Below are positions 1 to 10,106 of a stretch of DNA of 64,000 nt, piece by piece. The translations under genes and the position numbers were made by a program. This stretch comes from Roseofilum casamattae BLCC-M143 (lineage in GTDB: Bacteria > Cyanobacteriota > Cyanobacteriia > Cyanobacteriales > Desertifilaceae), in contig NZ_JAQOSQ010000002.1 of the NCBI RefSeq assembly GCF_030068455.1, positions 372,001 through 436,000 of the forward strand. Direction: 5' to 3'. Every line of letters starts with the position of its first letter. The stretch's first letter is position 1. The notes below the pieces were generated by a model, which was given only the letters and a program-made list of their open reading frames with translations, was not told the DNA's origin and did no database searches.

Positions 1-272
1 AAGGTTTTCGCTTCCCGCCGAAACAACTCCCGAGCCATCTGCAACGTTTGCGGAGAGGTTGAGGCTGGGCGTAGTTGCTTAATTACGCAATAGGGATGGC
101 CGGGTAGACTGGTATTTTGAGCCAGAAAAGTTGCCCCAAATCCACCTTGCCCTAACAATTTTGAACTCTTGTAGCGGTCTCGTAGCAATAACTTCGAGCC
201 ACATGCCGCGCACACTAAAGCATTGGGAGAATTTTCTGGATTTGGACAAACTGGGTTAACGCAGTAGCTCAT
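1..272 (-). CDS. Serine/threonine protein kinase, N-terminal part (runs off window)
   Basis: Translating the minus strand from the ATG at 272-270 gives an open frame to the window edge. It begins with a four-cysteine zinc-ribbon-like segment (MSYCVNPVC, then CAACGSKLLL) followed by a glycine-rich loop (LGQGGFGATF) and the VIK segment carrying the ATP-binding lysine. This is the usual N-terminus of cyanobacterial 4-Cys Pkn2-type kinases, which phosphorylate Ser/Thr residues on proteins. It is a paralogue of the complete kinase at 42534-44201, which has the same opening pattern. Only about 90 residues are visible, so the rest of the kinase domain and any C-terminal sensor lie outside. Confidence 0.85.
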   Translation of the reverse strand, partial: MSYCVNPVCPNPENSPNALVCAACGSKLLLRDRYKSSKLLGQGGFGATFLAQNTSLPGHPYCVIKQLRPASTSPQTLQMARELFRREAKT

Positions 273-648
273 TGAGACCTTACTCGCTTCTTAAGTTTGA
301 CTGCCAGGATAGAGCTATCCTAGATTGATTATGACGAAATCGATCGCTCATTGATTGGGATAGTTGTAATTATTACACTAAATCGGGAAGCTGGAAATCG
401 ATTGTGTTCACTGAACCGAGTTCGCGATCGTCATCGTACGTGACCATGTAGGTATGAGTATTGTATTATGCATCCCCAATGCCTATTATACCTTCTATTC
501 TAACGGAAAATCTAGCTCAGTTGCGATTCCACTCACTCTTGCCCATAGGGGAAAACCCTTTATCTGGTATATTGGCAAAGGCCCCTCAAGCGCGCAAAAT
601 AAACTAAAGGATCGAGATAGACCCTCAAAAACCCACCCCGTTGAACCC
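273..648. other. Intergenic region between kinase and pheT
   Basis: This 376-bp divergent spacer should hold promoters for the kinase (minus) and pheT (plus). An ATG at 454 opens the same frame as pheT, but the 65 residues it would add do not resemble the PheT N-terminus, so they are treated as leader rather than coding. No RNA gene, clear riboswitch or T-box-like structure was recognised. Confidence 0.4.
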
Positions 649-3264
649 ATGCGAATCTCACTGAATTGGCTGCAAGAATTAGTAGACATCACCATCTCCG
701 CCAACGAGCTAGCCCATACATTAACCATGGCAGGTTTTGAAGTCGAAGATATCGAAGATCGGCGTACGTGGGCAGACGGAGTTGTAGTGGGCGAAATAAC
801 TGAAGCCGATCGCCACCCCAACGCCGATAAACTGCAAGTCTGTCAGGTTAATGTCGGTCAGCCAGAACCTCTCACTATTGTCTGCGGTGCGGCCAATGCT
901 CGGGCTGGAATTCGCGTCCCTGTCGCGGTGGTGGGGACGTATTTAAGCCAGATCGATCTGAAAATTAAATCCGCCAAACTTCGTGGAGTAAAGTCGTTTG
1001 GCATGATTTGCTCTCTCTCCGAACTGGGGCTGGAGAAAGAATCGGACGGCATCCATATCTTTGCCGATGAAACATTAGCCTTAGGCAGCGACGTGCGTCC
1101 GCTCCTCGGTTTAGACGATACTATCCTCGACGTTACCTCCACCGCCAACCGTGCCGATGCCTTAAGTTTAGTCGGCATTGCCAGAGAAGTTGCCGCTCTC
1201 ACTGGCGCTCCCTTACGCATTCCGAGTATAGAACCTCTGGCGACTCCAGGAGGGAGCGGGAAAGTTGCCGTAAATATTGATGAAACCATGACGGCGGCTT
1301 CTCCAACCCAGTCTTCAGCGACTTCAACCTCCATCACCTCTCCAGAGAAACGCTATCCTTGCCCCATCTATACCGGTACAGTTATAACCGGCTTACAGAT
1401 CGAACCTTCCCCAGCATGGTTGCAACAGCGCTTAATTTCTGCTGGCGTGCGCCCGATTAATAATATTGTTGACATTACCAACTACGTGCTGCTGGAATGG
1501 GGACAACCGCTTCATGCCTTCGATTACGATCGCCTATTAGCTGTTAGTAAAAAAGACAGCGTCACCGTCGGCGTGCGCTTTGCTAACCCTAGCGAAACTC
1601 TCGTAACCTTAGACGGGCAATCGCGCAATTTAACCCCGAAAACTCTGGTTATTACAGCAGAAGACCAACCGGTTGCACTCGCTGGCGTCATGGGAGGAGA
1701 ATTGACGGAAGTTCATAGCGAGACTACCCAGATTTTACTCGAAGCTGCCTTATTCGATCCTGCTGTGACCCGCCGTTCGGCTCGCAGTCAAGGGCTGCGC
1801 ACGGAAGCCTCCGCTCGCTACGAACGAGGCGTGAATCCCGCGGAGCTAGAAATTGCGGCAGCCCGAGCCATTCAACTGCTACAAGAGTTAGCTGGTGCCA
1901 AAGTCGTGGCTGGGGATAAAACTGATTTTCGCAGCGAGCAGCAACTGGCCGAGCGACAAATTTCTCTGCGCTTGAATAGAATTCACCAGTTTCTCGGCGC
2001 TCCCTTAGTCGGTGAAGAGGGAGACAAAGAACCGGGAGAACTTTCCCCGGAGGAGATCGAACGGATTTTAATGGCATTAGGTTGCACCCTAGAGCGGCAA
2101 ACCTCCGAGAGCGGAGCAGTAACCTGGTTGGTAACCGTTCCTCCTTATCGGTATCGAGATTTAGAGCGGGAAATTGACTTGATTGAAGAAGTGGCTCGGT
2201 TATACGGGTACGATAACTTCTGCGAAACCCTGCCCGCTCAAGGCGAGCCGGGATATTTGCCGACAGATGAGGGGATTGCGCGGCGGTTGCGCGAGTCTCT
2301 ACGTGGGATTGGCTTAACTGAGGTAATGCATTACTCTTATGGGCTGACTCACCCACGCCAAGATAGCTTGTTGTACGCGACGGAATTAGCACAAGTGGCG
2401 ATCGCCAATCCCCTATTTGCCGAATATTCCACCCTGCGTACGGAGCTGTTATCCGCCCTGATTTTAGCCTTTCAATACAATTTGGAACAAGGTAACGGAC
2501 CCCTGAACTGTTTTGAAATCGGTCGGGTCTTCTGGCGCGAGGAAGACGGCTTCATGGAAGCTGATTCTGTCGCTGGAATTATCGCTGCCACCTCTGTGGG
2601 TAATTGGATGCGCAGCGGAAAAACAGCATCCTTAAGCTGGTATGAAGCAAAAGGACTTTTGGAATGTGTCTTCGATCGCCTCGGACTCTCAGTTACTCCC
2701 GGACAACTCTCTGCCATGACAGCCCAGAGTCGCGTCGAATACCAACCCCATCAGCAAGATCGACGATTTCATCCGGGGCGCACGGCTTCATTATGGTTGC
2801 AAGGAGAGCGGTTGGGAACCTTCGGGCAATTACACCCGCAATTGCGTCAAGAGTTAGACCTGCCGGATGAAATTTACGGATTTGAATTAGATCTGGAAGT
2901 GATTCTGTCGGCGTTGGAACAAGAGGAGAAACTGCAACCGATTTATCAGGGATATTCCACGTATCCGGGCAGCGATCGCGATTTAGCCTTCTTTGCCAAT
3001 TCGGAGATTTCCGCAGCAGAACTGGAAAAAGTGATGGTGACCGCAGCGGCGAAAGGACAGCCGAAAGGGTCCTCATTGTTAGAATCGGTGGAGTTATTCG
3101 ATCGCTATCAAGGGGAAAATGTGCCGGAAGGACAGCGTTCTCTCGCCTTTCGCTTAGTCTATCGTGCCAGCGATCGCACTTTATCCGACTCCGATGTCGA
3201 ACCCATTCATCAACGAGTGCGCGAGGCATTGGCAGAGAAATTTAGCGTTACCTTAAGAAGCTAA
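649..3264 (+). CDS. pheT: Phenylalanine--tRNA ligase beta subunit
   Basis: This is the beta chain of the alpha2-beta2 PheRS, which charges tRNA-Phe in the cytoplasm. From the ATG at 649 the protein is 871 residues. It starts [14 protein letters not shown], typical of PheT, followed by the OB-fold tRNA-binding domain ([21 protein letters not shown] segment), the B3/B4 region (editing-associated), the B5 domain (LRLNRI... and [18 protein letters not shown]) and a C-terminal ferredoxin-like anticodon-binding domain ([11 protein letters not shown]). An in-frame ATG at 454 would add 65 unrelated residues and is rejected. The protein is somewhat longer than the roughly 800 residues typical of the family, with low-complexity Ser/Thr-rich sequence near residues 205-230. 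pheS is not in the window, as is common in cyanobacteria. Confidence 0.97.
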   Translation: MRISLNWLQELVDITISANELAHTLTMAGFEVEDIEDRRTWADGVVVGEITEADRHPNADKLQVCQVNVGQPEPLTIVCGAANARAGIRVPVAVVGTYLSQIDLKIKSAKLRGVKSFGMICSLSELGLEKESDGIHIFADETLALGSDVRPLLGLDDTILDVTSTANRADALSLVGIAREVAALTGAPLRIPSIEPLATPGGSGKVAVNIDETMTAASPTQSSATSTSITSPEKRYPCPIYTGTVITGLQIEPSPAWLQQRLISAGVRPINNIVDITNYVLLEWGQPLHAFDYDRLLAVSKKDSVTVGVRFANPSETLVTLDGQSRNLTPKTLVITAEDQPVALAGVMGGELTEVHSETTQILLEAALFDPAVTRRSARSQGLRTEASARYERGVNPAELEIAAARAIQLLQELAGAKVVAGDKTDFRSEQQLAERQISLRLNRIHQFLGAPLVGEEGDKEPGELSPEEIERILMALGCTLERQTSESGAVTWLVTVPPYRYRDLEREIDLIEEVARLYGYDNFCETLPAQGEPGYLPTDEGIARRLRESLRGIGLTEVMHYSYGLTHPRQDSLLYATELAQVAIANPLFAEYSTLRTELLSALILAFQYNLEQGNGPLNCFEIGRVFWREEDGFMEADSVAGIIAATSVGNWMRSGKTASLSWYEAKGLLECVFDRLGLSVTPGQLSAMTAQSRVEYQPHQQDRRFHPGRTASLWLQGERLGTFGQLHPQLRQELDLPDEIYGFELDLEVILSALEQEEKLQPIYQGYSTYPGSDRDLAFFANSEISAAELEKVMVTAAAKGQPKGSSLLESVELFDRYQGENVPEGQRSLAFRLVYRASDRTLSDSDVEPIHQRVREALAEKFSVTLRS

Positions 3265-3341
3265 ATTGCGATCGGAGAGGGTCGTGATGAGTACAAAACA
3301 CCTAGACCGTTCCCCTAACGATCGCGATACACTGGTAAACA

Positions 3342-3732
3342 GGAAAAGTAAGGGAGGGAGTTGCAGATGGGGTGACCCTCATCTGAGGAAAGTCCGGACT
3401 CCCGAAAGACCAAACTTGCTGGATAATTCCCAGTGCGAGCGATCGCGAGGATAGTGCCACAGAAACATACCGCCGATGGTGCATTGCGCGCACAGGTAAG
3501 GGTGCAAAGGTGCGGTAAGAGCGCACCAGCAGCATCGAGAGGTGCTGGCTCGGTAAACCCCGGTTGGGAGCAAGGCAGAGGAACGACGGTTGGTCTTTTA
3601 CCGGTTCCGTTTATGAAACCGCTCGAGGCGTTTGGTAACAAGCGTCCCAGATAGATAACTCCCCTCAATTGTTCTCTAGAATATTTCTAGGAATAGGTTG
3701 AGAACAGAACCCGGCTTATGACTTACTTTTCC
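3342..3732 (+). ncRNA. rnpB: RNase P RNA, bacterial class A
   Basis: This is the catalytic RNA of RNase P, which trims tRNA 5' leaders. The diagnostic 5' core (GAGGAAAGTCCGGAC, about 3387-3401) is present, as are the conserved GGTAAACCCCG loop near 3552, AGATAGATAACTCCC near 3650 and ACAGAACCCGGCTTATGA near 3704. The ends are set by P1: GGAAAAGTAAG at 3342-3352 pairs perfectly with CTTACTTTTCC at 3722-3732. The small reading frames here on both strands are artefacts. It lies 77 bp after pheT on the same strand and may have its own promoter. Confidence 0.97.
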
Positions 3733-3919
3733 CTTTCTTTTTTCGGGTTTCGAGGAATAGCGAACCATCGAGATTACCCCATTGCGAATTCTGTAAACTG
3801 TCCGATAAAAGGCGGTTCAAAGCCCAGAATAATATCCGTTTATGGAATGGAGAAAAGCCGCTGGTAAACTTTATATCGAATCGCTAATCCGCTTTAGAGG
3901 CAGCGAGACCTTTGGCTGG
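3733..3919. other. Spacer between rnpB and the MATE gene
   Basis: This convergent spacer of 187 bp follows rnpB with a T-rich run (CTTTCTTTTTTCGGG) that may help end transcription. No clean GC-rich hairpin followed by a U-tract was seen. Confidence 0.3.
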
Positions 3920-5296
3920 CTATTGATTGACCTCTCCTGCCTCATAGTATTCGGAAGACTGGCAGTAAAAACGATAGGTTAAACCCACCGATGCACTGGC
4001 TAACCCTAATGCTAATCCCCACCATAATCCGGCTTCCTGTAACGAGCCAACAATACCTAAATAATAGCCAGAGGGAAACCCGATCGCCCAATAACAGAAA
4101 AAGCCGATCGCAAACGGAATGCGCGTATCTTTAATTCCCCGCAACGCCCCTCCCGCAACCGCTTGAATTCCATCAACCATTTGGAACAATGCGGCGATCG
4201 CTAATAACTGTTTCGCCACCTCAACCACCGGCAGATTTTCCGGATTGCTCGTATCCAAATACATCCCAATAATGGCTTCGGGAAAGCACCAAAATAAGAT
4301 GCTCATAGCCATCATAAATAATGCCGATAAACTAATCCCGGTAAACCCTGCCCGTCTGATACCTTGCCAATCTTGTTGCCCGAGATACTGTCCGACTCTC
4401 ATCGTGGTTGCATAAGCAATACCGACGCTAACCATAAACGTCATCCCGGCCGTTTGCAATGCAATTTTATGAGCGGCTAAAGAGACTGTTCCCAGACTGC
4501 CAATAATATAACTAACCGTGAGAAATGAAAGAGACTCTACTGCTAACAACATTGCCGCTGGTATCCCCAATTGAATCAATTCAAAAAGTACGGTCAGATC
4601 CCAGCTTATTCCACCCTCGAATAAATGATAAGAGCGGAGAAAACGATCCTTAGATAAACCAATAGCAACCACAATTAACTTCACCCAAAAGGCAAACGTA
4701 CTCGCCCAACCAATACCTGCCAATCCTAATTCTGGAAATCCGAATTTTCCATACATTAATACATAATTTCCGATGGCATTGAGCAAAATCCCAGCAACCA
4801 TAACGATCGAAATTAGACGGGGGCGATTGAGAGCTGAGGTTAAGTTTTTCAGGAAAATAAAGCCAACGGCAGCAGGAAAGCCCCAAACGATCGCGTGAAA
4901 ATAGATTTCTGCGATGGCCAAATGTTCCTCAGACTGTCCCAAGTGTCGTAAAATCGGTCTCAGATTCCAGATCGCGACCATCAGCGGAATCGAAATTATT
5001 GCCGAGAGCAATATGCCATTACCAGCAACCCGGCGCAACAATGGGAAATCTTTACCTCCCAGAGAAATCGCCGCCATTGCTCCGACTGATGAGAGCATCC
5101 CGGACGTAACTAATAAAAACGTCGTAAACGTGATTGTCCCCAAAGATCCGGCCGCGAGAACCAAACTTCCCAACTGACCCATCATGATGCTATCGATAAA
5201 ATTAATCGCAGCTTCCGAGAGTTGCAGAGCAGCTAAGGGAATAGCCAATTGCAGACAAGCTCGTGCTTCCGCGATCGCCACAGATTTAAAAGTCAT
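3920..5296 (-). CDS. MATE family efflux transporter
   Basis: This 458-residue polytopic inner-membrane protein has about twelve hydrophobic segments, arranged as two MatE halves (roughly residues 15-175 and 240-405). The N-terminus (ACLQLAIPLAALQLSEAAINFIDSIMMGQLG) is a typical MATE TM1 with the PxxxxQ-type pattern and the conserved MMGQLG turn. MATE proteins export organic cations, drugs or metabolites, driven by Na+ or H+; the substrate cannot be told here. The ATG at 5296 is the natural start. It is transcribed divergently from the alcohol dehydrogenase gene, with about 100 bp between the two starts, so the promoters may be linked. Confidence 0.93.
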   Translation of the reverse strand: MTFKSVAIAEARACLQLAIPLAALQLSEAAINFIDSIMMGQLGSLVLAAGSLGTITFTTFLLVTSGMLSSVGAMAAISLGGKDFPLLRRVAGNGILLSAIISIPLMVAIWNLRPILRHLGQSEEHLAIAEIYFHAIVWGFPAAVGFIFLKNLTSALNRPRLISIVMVAGILLNAIGNYVLMYGKFGFPELGLAGIGWASTFAFWVKLIVVAIGLSKDRFLRSYHLFEGGISWDLTVLFELIQLGIPAAMLLAVESLSFLTVSYIIGSLGTVSLAAHKIALQTAGMTFMVSVGIAYATTMRVGQYLGQQDWQGIRRAGFTGISLSALFMMAMSILFWCFPEAIIGMYLDTSNPENLPVVEVAKQLLAIAALFQMVDGIQAVAGGALRGIKDTRIPFAIGFFCYWAIGFPSGYYLGIVGSLQEAGLWWGLALGLASASVGLTYRFYCQSSEYYEAGEVNQ

Positions 5297-5398
5297 ACCA
5301 ACCTACCCCAATGAAAGGTTAGTCTAACATTAAAAATCCCGATCTCTGCGCGCCAATTTTGATAAACTATTAGCCAGATCTATTCAAGCTACAAGCGC

Positions 5399-6409
5399 AT
5401 GATCCAAGTTCAAGCCAAAGCTGCAAAATCCGCAGGAGCCTCTCTCGAATCCTATCAGTTTGAGATCGACTCGCCCCAAGAGTTTGAGTGTTTAATTAAA
5501 GTCAAATCCTGCGGAATTTGCCATTCCGATTTACATATCATCGATAATGATTGGGGAGTATCGCGCTATCCCGCAGTCCCCGGCCATGAAATTATTGGCG
5601 AAGTTCTAGAAATCGGATCTCAAGTCAAACACCTGAAAGTTGGAGATCTCGTCGGAGTCGGTTGGCAAAAAAGCGCCTGTTTGCAATGCCGTCAATGTTT
5701 GCAAGGCAATGAAAATCTCTGTCGCGAGAACAAAGCCATAATAGTTTCCGGGTATGGCGGATTTGCCAGCCATTTACTCGCCGACTCCCGTTTTGTCTTC
5801 TCCATCCCCAAAGATATTGACCCCACCCATGCAGGACCCCTCCTCTGCGGTGGAGTTACTGTCTATTCTGCGTTGCGTCATGCGGGAATGACCTCCGGGC
5901 AAGATATTGGTATTATCGGTATCGGTGGGTTGGGTCATCTGGCCGTGCAATTCGCCCAGCGTTTGGGCAATCAAGTGACCGTTTTTACCACATCTGCCGA
6001 TAAAGCGGAGTTCGCCAAACAGCAAGGTGCAGATCGCGCAATTATTGTTCCCAAAGGCGAAAGCCCGCCGCCACCGGAACAACCATTACAGATTATCCTC
6101 AATACGGTTCCCGTAAATTTAGACTGGCCGGCTTATATCAACTACTTAGATGCCGACGGTACTTTAACTTTTGTTGGCGTCAATGATGCGCTCTTAAACC
6201 TTCCTGTTGTTTCGCTCTTGGCTCTGCGCAGGCGTATTATGGCATCTATCACTGGCGGACGCGCTATCTTAATGGAAATGTTAGATGTAGCTGCTCGGCA
6301 CGGGATTAAACCGGTTATCGAAACCTTTCCGTTTGAAGATGTGAATGAGGCGATTGAGAGAGTGCGATCGAATAAAGTTCGCTATCGAGCTATTCTGACG
6401 ATGGATTAA
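5399..6409 (+). CDS. Zinc-dependent alcohol dehydrogenase (CAD/YahK type)
   Basis: This is a medium-chain NAD(P)-dependent dehydrogenase of 336 residues that interconverts alcohols and aldehydes. The catalytic zinc site is visible in CGICHSDLHIID and PGHEIIGEV. The structural zinc cysteines are in ACLQCRQCLQGNENLC, and the Rossmann loop is GIGGLGHLAVQFA around residue 180. The short CAD-like architecture suggests a broad-specificity aldehyde reductase, possibly NADPH-dependent, but the substrate is not determined by sequence. The ATG at 5399 gives the full N-terminus. The gene appears monocistronic. Confidence 0.93.
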   Translation: MIQVQAKAAKSAGASLESYQFEIDSPQEFECLIKVKSCGICHSDLHIIDNDWGVSRYPAVPGHEIIGEVLEIGSQVKHLKVGDLVGVGWQKSACLQCRQCLQGNENLCRENKAIIVSGYGGFASHLLADSRFVFSIPKDIDPTHAGPLLCGGVTVYSALRHAGMTSGQDIGIIGIGGLGHLAVQFAQRLGNQVTVFTTSADKAEFAKQQGADRAIIVPKGESPPPPEQPLQIILNTVPVNLDWPAYINYLDADGTLTFVGVNDALLNLPVVSLLALRRRIMASITGGRAILMEMLDVAARHGIKPVIETFPFEDVNEAIERVRSNKVRYRAILTMD

Positions 6410-6442
6410 CCAACGAACCGAATTGTGTATAGCATTAGGATA

Positions 6443-7315
6443 CTATAGCGATCGCAATAACTCAGAGACCATCATGTTGGCTTGCGAGCCATATCCTCCA
6501 CCAAATAAGTTGAAGTGATTGAGAATGTGGTACAGATTGTACAGGGTTTTGCGGCGAGAGTATCCTTCGTTTTGGGGAAATATCTCATGATATCCTTGAT
6601 AAAATGCCGGGGGAAATCCACCAAATAACTCGGTGATTGCTAAATCGACTTCGCGATCGCCAACATAAGTAGCGGGATCGAAAATAACCGGTTCTCCCGT
6701 CACCAAACAAGCGGCATTTCCCGACCATAAATCGCCGTGAACTAAGGACGGCTGAGGATCGTGTCCTTCTAGTAAATCTCCTACCGCTGCTAGTAATTCT
6801 TTTTCTTGCGGAAAATTACCGCCGCGCCGTCGTGCCAGGCGGAACTGATATCCCAAGCGATGTTCGCGGTAAAAGTCTACCCAGTTATCCGTCCGGGTAT
6901 TAATTTGCGGAGTCGAACCAATGGTATTATTTCGATCCCAACCAAACGTTCCGGAAGATACTTCAGTTCCGTGCATTTGCGCCAGTTGCCGACCCATTTC
7001 TGCCCAAGATTTAGTATTACCGCCACCGAATTCTAATGCTTCTAGAATAATATAAGCAGAGTTGCCCGTAACTCCGGTACAAATAGGATGGGGAACGCGA
7101 ATGGTTTGGGTCAATTTTATTTGCTCTAATCCCAAGGCTTCTGCTTCAAACATCTCGATATCGACGGCGCGATTGAGTTTGACAAAATAGGTACGATTTC
7201 CACCAACTACTTTGTATCCTTGATTGATGCAGCCTCCGCTGACAGAACGATGAGATTCAATCTCGAAGGGTTTTCCTGTGGCTTGACTAATGCGATCGCC
7301 AATTTCTTTCCACAT
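6443..7315 (-). CDS. Fructosamine kinase family protein
   Basis: This 290-residue member of the fructosamine-3-kinase/ketosamine-kinase family has an APH-like kinase fold and phosphorylates sugar-derived adducts on amines, which is thought to repair glycated proteins. The start is placed at the ATG at 7315 (MWKEIGDRISQATGKPFEI). A longer frame reaching 7510 would add 65 residues unlike the family and overlap the HD-GYP gene. Seen motifs are SVSGGCINQGYKV (nucleotide loop), YFVKLN (ATP lysine), LVHGDLWSGNAAC (catalytic HGDLWxGN) and VIFDPATYVGDREVDLA (metal-binding DP). It lies downstream of the HD-GYP gene on the same strand with a 164-bp gap. Confidence 0.93.
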   Translation of the reverse strand: MWKEIGDRISQATGKPFEIESHRSVSGGCINQGYKVVGGNRTYFVKLNRAVDIEMFEAEALGLEQIKLTQTIRVPHPICTGVTGNSAYIILEALEFGGGNTKSWAEMGRQLAQMHGTEVSSGTFGWDRNNTIGSTPQINTRTDNWVDFYREHRLGYQFRLARRRGGNFPQEKELLAAVGDLLEGHDPQPSLVHGDLWSGNAACLVTGEPVIFDPATYVGDREVDLAITELFGGFPPAFYQGYHEIFPQNEGYSRRKTLYNLYHILNHFNLFGGGYGSQANMMVSELLRSL

Positions 7316-7479
7316 AGTATTAATTAAAAATAAATCTTCCAGTAAGGTATACATAAATAAAGTTTTGGCGATCGCATTTGAGTTTACCAGAGATGCGATC
7401 GCTTTTATTTTACCAGTTCCCGAGCCGGCGATCGAGATGTATCCCAGGGCAGAGGAAAGTGCTGTATCTATTACGCCAC

Positions 7480-9168
7480 TTACGCCACTGACATGGTTTC
7501 TGGAGTCCAAGAATGACCGAGGACGGCAAACACTTGGCGCTGCTCGAAGAGCAAGACGAGATCGGGATTAATCTTGCCGGCTTCGGCTTCTTCATGTAAG
7601 ATTTTCATGACCAGATCGATGGGAAGGCGACGTTTATAGGGACGGTCGGCAGCAGTGAGCGCATCATAGATATCAGCCACGCTCATCATTTGCGTTTGCA
7701 TGGGAATATCTTGCTGGCGCAGACCTTGCGGATATCCGCTACCATCGAGTTTTTCATGATGACTGTAGGCGATCGCGGGGACATCTTGCAAGCCTTTCGT
7801 CCAAGGAATGCGCTTGAGAAATTCGTAGGAATGAGTGACGTGAGCTTCGATAGCCAGCCTCTCTTGCGGCGTTAAATTACCGCGACGGACGAGCAATTGT
7901 TGAATTTCTTCTGGGGTAATTAACGGTTGCAGTTTTCCATCAATATCGGGATAAGTGAATTGCGAGATTTGCTCGAGTTGGGACTCAATAATTTCATAAT
8001 GACTCTTCAGTTGTTCGACTTCTGAAGGAGATTTTAGCTGTTCGATTAAATCCCGAGATTGGTTTAAATAGGCGATCGCATCGCTTAAGTTTTGCTCGAG
8101 TCCGGCCAGATGGCGACAGTGGGGACAGTTATCGGAATTGTGGGATTTGTGTTGATGGCTGGGATGCTCGACTAAGTATTTAAATTTTGCTTGCGCGCAT
8201 TCCATTTCTAGGGTACGTTGCGCGAGAGCGAACCGATGTTGAATAACTTGCAATTGTTCGGGATAGAGCTTTTCTCGCTTGCCTAAAATGGTTTCTGGAA
8301 CCAGAACTTTTCCAAAATCATGGAGCAGGGATGCATAGCGAATTTCTTGGATTTGGCGATCGCTAAACCAGACTAAATTGAGCGACCCTGCGTTAATTTG
8401 ATTCACTTCTTCGGCTAACCTGACGGTTAATTCTGCCACCCGTTCCGAATGACCCGATGTGGTTGGATCTCGAGCTTCAATGACCTGAACCGAGGCGGTA
8501 ACAAAGCCTTCAAATAAGGTTTCAATGCTATCGAGTAAATGGTTGCGCTCGATGGAAATAGCCGCTTGAGAAGCTAGCGATCGCACGATTTTCTCTTGAA
8601 ATTCGGTAAATGGTAAAGTAACCTCCAAAGCATTGTCAGCATTAATGGTAATCTCGGGTTTAATCTTGCGATTAATTAATTGTAAAATACCGATGACCGT
8701 GCCATCTTGATTTTGCATGGGCAGTACCAATACCGAACAGGTACGATAGGCAAAATCGCGATCGAGACTGCGATCGAGCTGGTAAGGTACGGATGAGGAG
8801 AGTTGATAGGCATCTTCAATATTCAGACTATCCCCAGTCAGCGCCACATAACCGGCTAAACTTTTCGGAGTGAGTGGGATGGCAAACTCTTGTAAGTGTT
8901 GAGTGGAAATTGAATCATTTTGAGCGGTCTTGAAAATCAACGCCTGTGCATTCTCGTTGCGGTTGACTAAGTAGACGCTGCCCGCATCGCTCCCTGTAAT
9001 TTCGCGACTTTTAGAGAGAATTAAATCCAGTAAATTTTCCAGATTGTGACTGCCGGATAATGCGGTACCAATTGCTAAGAGTTCTTCTACTAATTCTGCT
9101 CGTCGCGCAGTTTCATCTAAGTGATGGCGATCGAGCAAACACACCCCCCCTGAGTGCTGCCATTCCAT
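7480..9168 (-). CDS. GAF and HD-GYP domain protein (c-di-GMP phosphodiesterase-like)
   Basis: This 562-residue cytoplasmic sensor has a GAF domain at about residues 30-205 (DAGSVYLVNR, TVIGILQLINRK) and a C-terminal HD-GYP domain. The metal-binding LLHDFGK is at residue 281 and the signature HHEKLDGSGYP is at 470-480, followed by VADIYDALTAADRPYKR. HD-GYP enzymes usually hydrolyse c-di-GMP, and catalytic residues appear intact. Odd feature: about 110 residues, partly charged coiled coil, separate HD from GYP and carry a His/Cys-rich cluster at 335-352 (HPSHQHKSHNSDNCPHCRH). This could bind a metal. The GAF ligand is unknown. The start is the ATG at 9168. Confidence 0.92.
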   Translation of the reverse strand: MEWQHSGGVCLLDRHHLDETARRAELVEELLAIGTALSGSHNLENLLDLILSKSREITGSDAGSVYLVNRNENAQALIFKTAQNDSISTQHLQEFAIPLTPKSLAGYVALTGDSLNIEDAYQLSSSVPYQLDRSLDRDFAYRTCSVLVLPMQNQDGTVIGILQLINRKIKPEITINADNALEVTLPFTEFQEKIVRSLASQAAISIERNHLLDSIETLFEGFVTASVQVIEARDPTTSGHSERVAELTVRLAEEVNQINAGSLNLVWFSDRQIQEIRYASLLHDFGKVLVPETILGKREKLYPEQLQVIQHRFALAQRTLEMECAQAKFKYLVEHPSHQHKSHNSDNCPHCRHLAGLEQNLSDAIAYLNQSRDLIEQLKSPSEVEQLKSHYEIIESQLEQISQFTYPDIDGKLQPLITPEEIQQLLVRRGNLTPQERLAIEAHVTHSYEFLKRIPWTKGLQDVPAIAYSHHEKLDGSGYPQGLRQQDIPMQTQMMSVADIYDALTAADRPYKRRLPIDLVMKILHEEAEAGKINPDLVLLFEQRQVFAVLGHSWTPETMSVA

Positions 9169-9606
9169 AATCTTCAGTCCTCATAATGGTAGATGATGCG
9201 CCCTAATTTATCCCCGATATTGTTACGGGGATCGTTGATTTATAACTAGTGTTATTTTAACTGGCTTTGAGTACCCTTGCGTTATTCACGGAGATTTAGT
9301 CGAAAAGCTTTATGCAATCTTTAAATTTCTCAGCTTTTTTAAAGAAAGTGTATGAAAAAAATCTGAATTTCTGTAATTTAAGTTCGGAATAGGCATACAT
9401 GAGAGATGCGATCGCCGTTTTCAGTTCCGATGGCCGAGTAAGTGGGGAAAATACGGATAAAACTGCCTCGAGTGCTCGGGTTTGGCGATCGCCAACTCGA
9501 AAAATCTTATCCCTCGATCGGCACATCCGGTGTACAGATTCGGGAAAACTGATTAGGATCGAGAAGAGTTTGTCTTCAGCAAACCCTGTCATCATAATCG
9601 AACGCC
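9169..9606. other. Divergent intergenic region, HD-GYP / msrB
   Basis: The region is 438 bp and contains AT-rich stretches near 9300-9390. Overlapping frames of 99 and 71 codons on opposite strands show no family features and are taken as chance. It should contain the promoters for both flanking genes; no clear repeat or RNA was recognised. Confidence 0.35.
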
Positions 9607-10020
9607 ATGTCTAACTCCGTTTACAAAATCTCAAAAACCGACGCCGAATGGAAAGATAAGCTCACTCCAGAGCAGTTTCAAGTGACTCGTAAAAAAGGAA
9701 CGGAACGTGCTTTCACTGGAGAGTATCACGATAATAAGAAACCGGGAACCTATCAGTGTATTTGTTGCGGTGCTGAGTTATTCAGCTCGGAAACTAAGTT
9801 TGATTCGGGAACTGGCTGGCCGAGTTTCTGGCAGCCGGCGAACAAAGAGAATGTTGCCGAAGAAACCGATCGCAGTTTCTTTATGGTTCGGACGGAAGTT
9901 CATTGTTCCGCTTGTGGCGCTCATTTAGGTCACGTTTTTGAAGATGGCCCCGCTCCCACTGGGTTGCGCTATTGCATTAACTCCGCATCATTGAACTTTA
10001 CTCCAGCAGCAGAAGGGTAA
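9607..10020 (+). CDS. msrB: Peptide-methionine (R)-S-oxide reductase
   Basis: This 137-residue enzyme reduces the R-epimer of methionine sulfoxide in proteins, using thioredoxin-type reductants. The two structural zinc CxxC pairs are present ([11 protein letters not shown] and [13 protein letters not shown]), with the substrate region [10 protein letters not shown]. The catalytic cysteine is in [12 protein letters not shown] typical MsrB N-terminus ([20 protein letters not shown]) fits the ATG at 9607. It is a single gene. A second, periplasmic methionine-sulfoxide system (MsrP) lies at 20759-21739. Confidence 0.97.
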   Translation: MSNSVYKISKTDAEWKDKLTPEQFQVTRKKGTERAFTGEYHDNKKPGTYQCICCGAELFSSETKFDSGTGWPSFWQPANKENVAEETDRSFFMVRTEVHCSACGAHLGHVFEDGPAPTGLRYCINSASLNFTPAAEG

Positions 10021-10035
10021 ACATTCGACTGTTCC

Positions 10036-10100
10036 AGAAACCGGGTTTCTTGCTCGTTCTCAAGCCAGCAGTCTCATTGGCTAGAGAAACCCGGTTTCTT
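10036..10100. repeat. REPIN-like doublet, copy 1
   Basis: AGAAACCGGGTTTCT at 10036-10050 and its exact reverse complement AGAAACCCGGTTTCT at 10085-10099 are separated by 34 bp. Both are followed by TTGCTC/TGCTC. Similar doublets occur at 22851-22917 and 36620-36681, and a single arm at 29588. It sits directly after msrB. Confidence 0.75.
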
Positions 10101-10106
10101 GCTCAA

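Noticed and set aside
454-648. In-frame N-terminal extension of pheT by 65 residues
   Set aside because: The added residues do not resemble any PheT; the canonical start [14 protein letters not shown] is at 649.
3266-3668. Several short reading frames on both strands after pheT
   Set aside because: They lie within the RNase P RNA gene, whose conserved core and P1 stem are clear.
9296-9614. Overlapping 99- and 71-codon frames on opposite strands before msrB
   Set aside because: No family features, no ribosome site and mutually shadowing; taken as chance.
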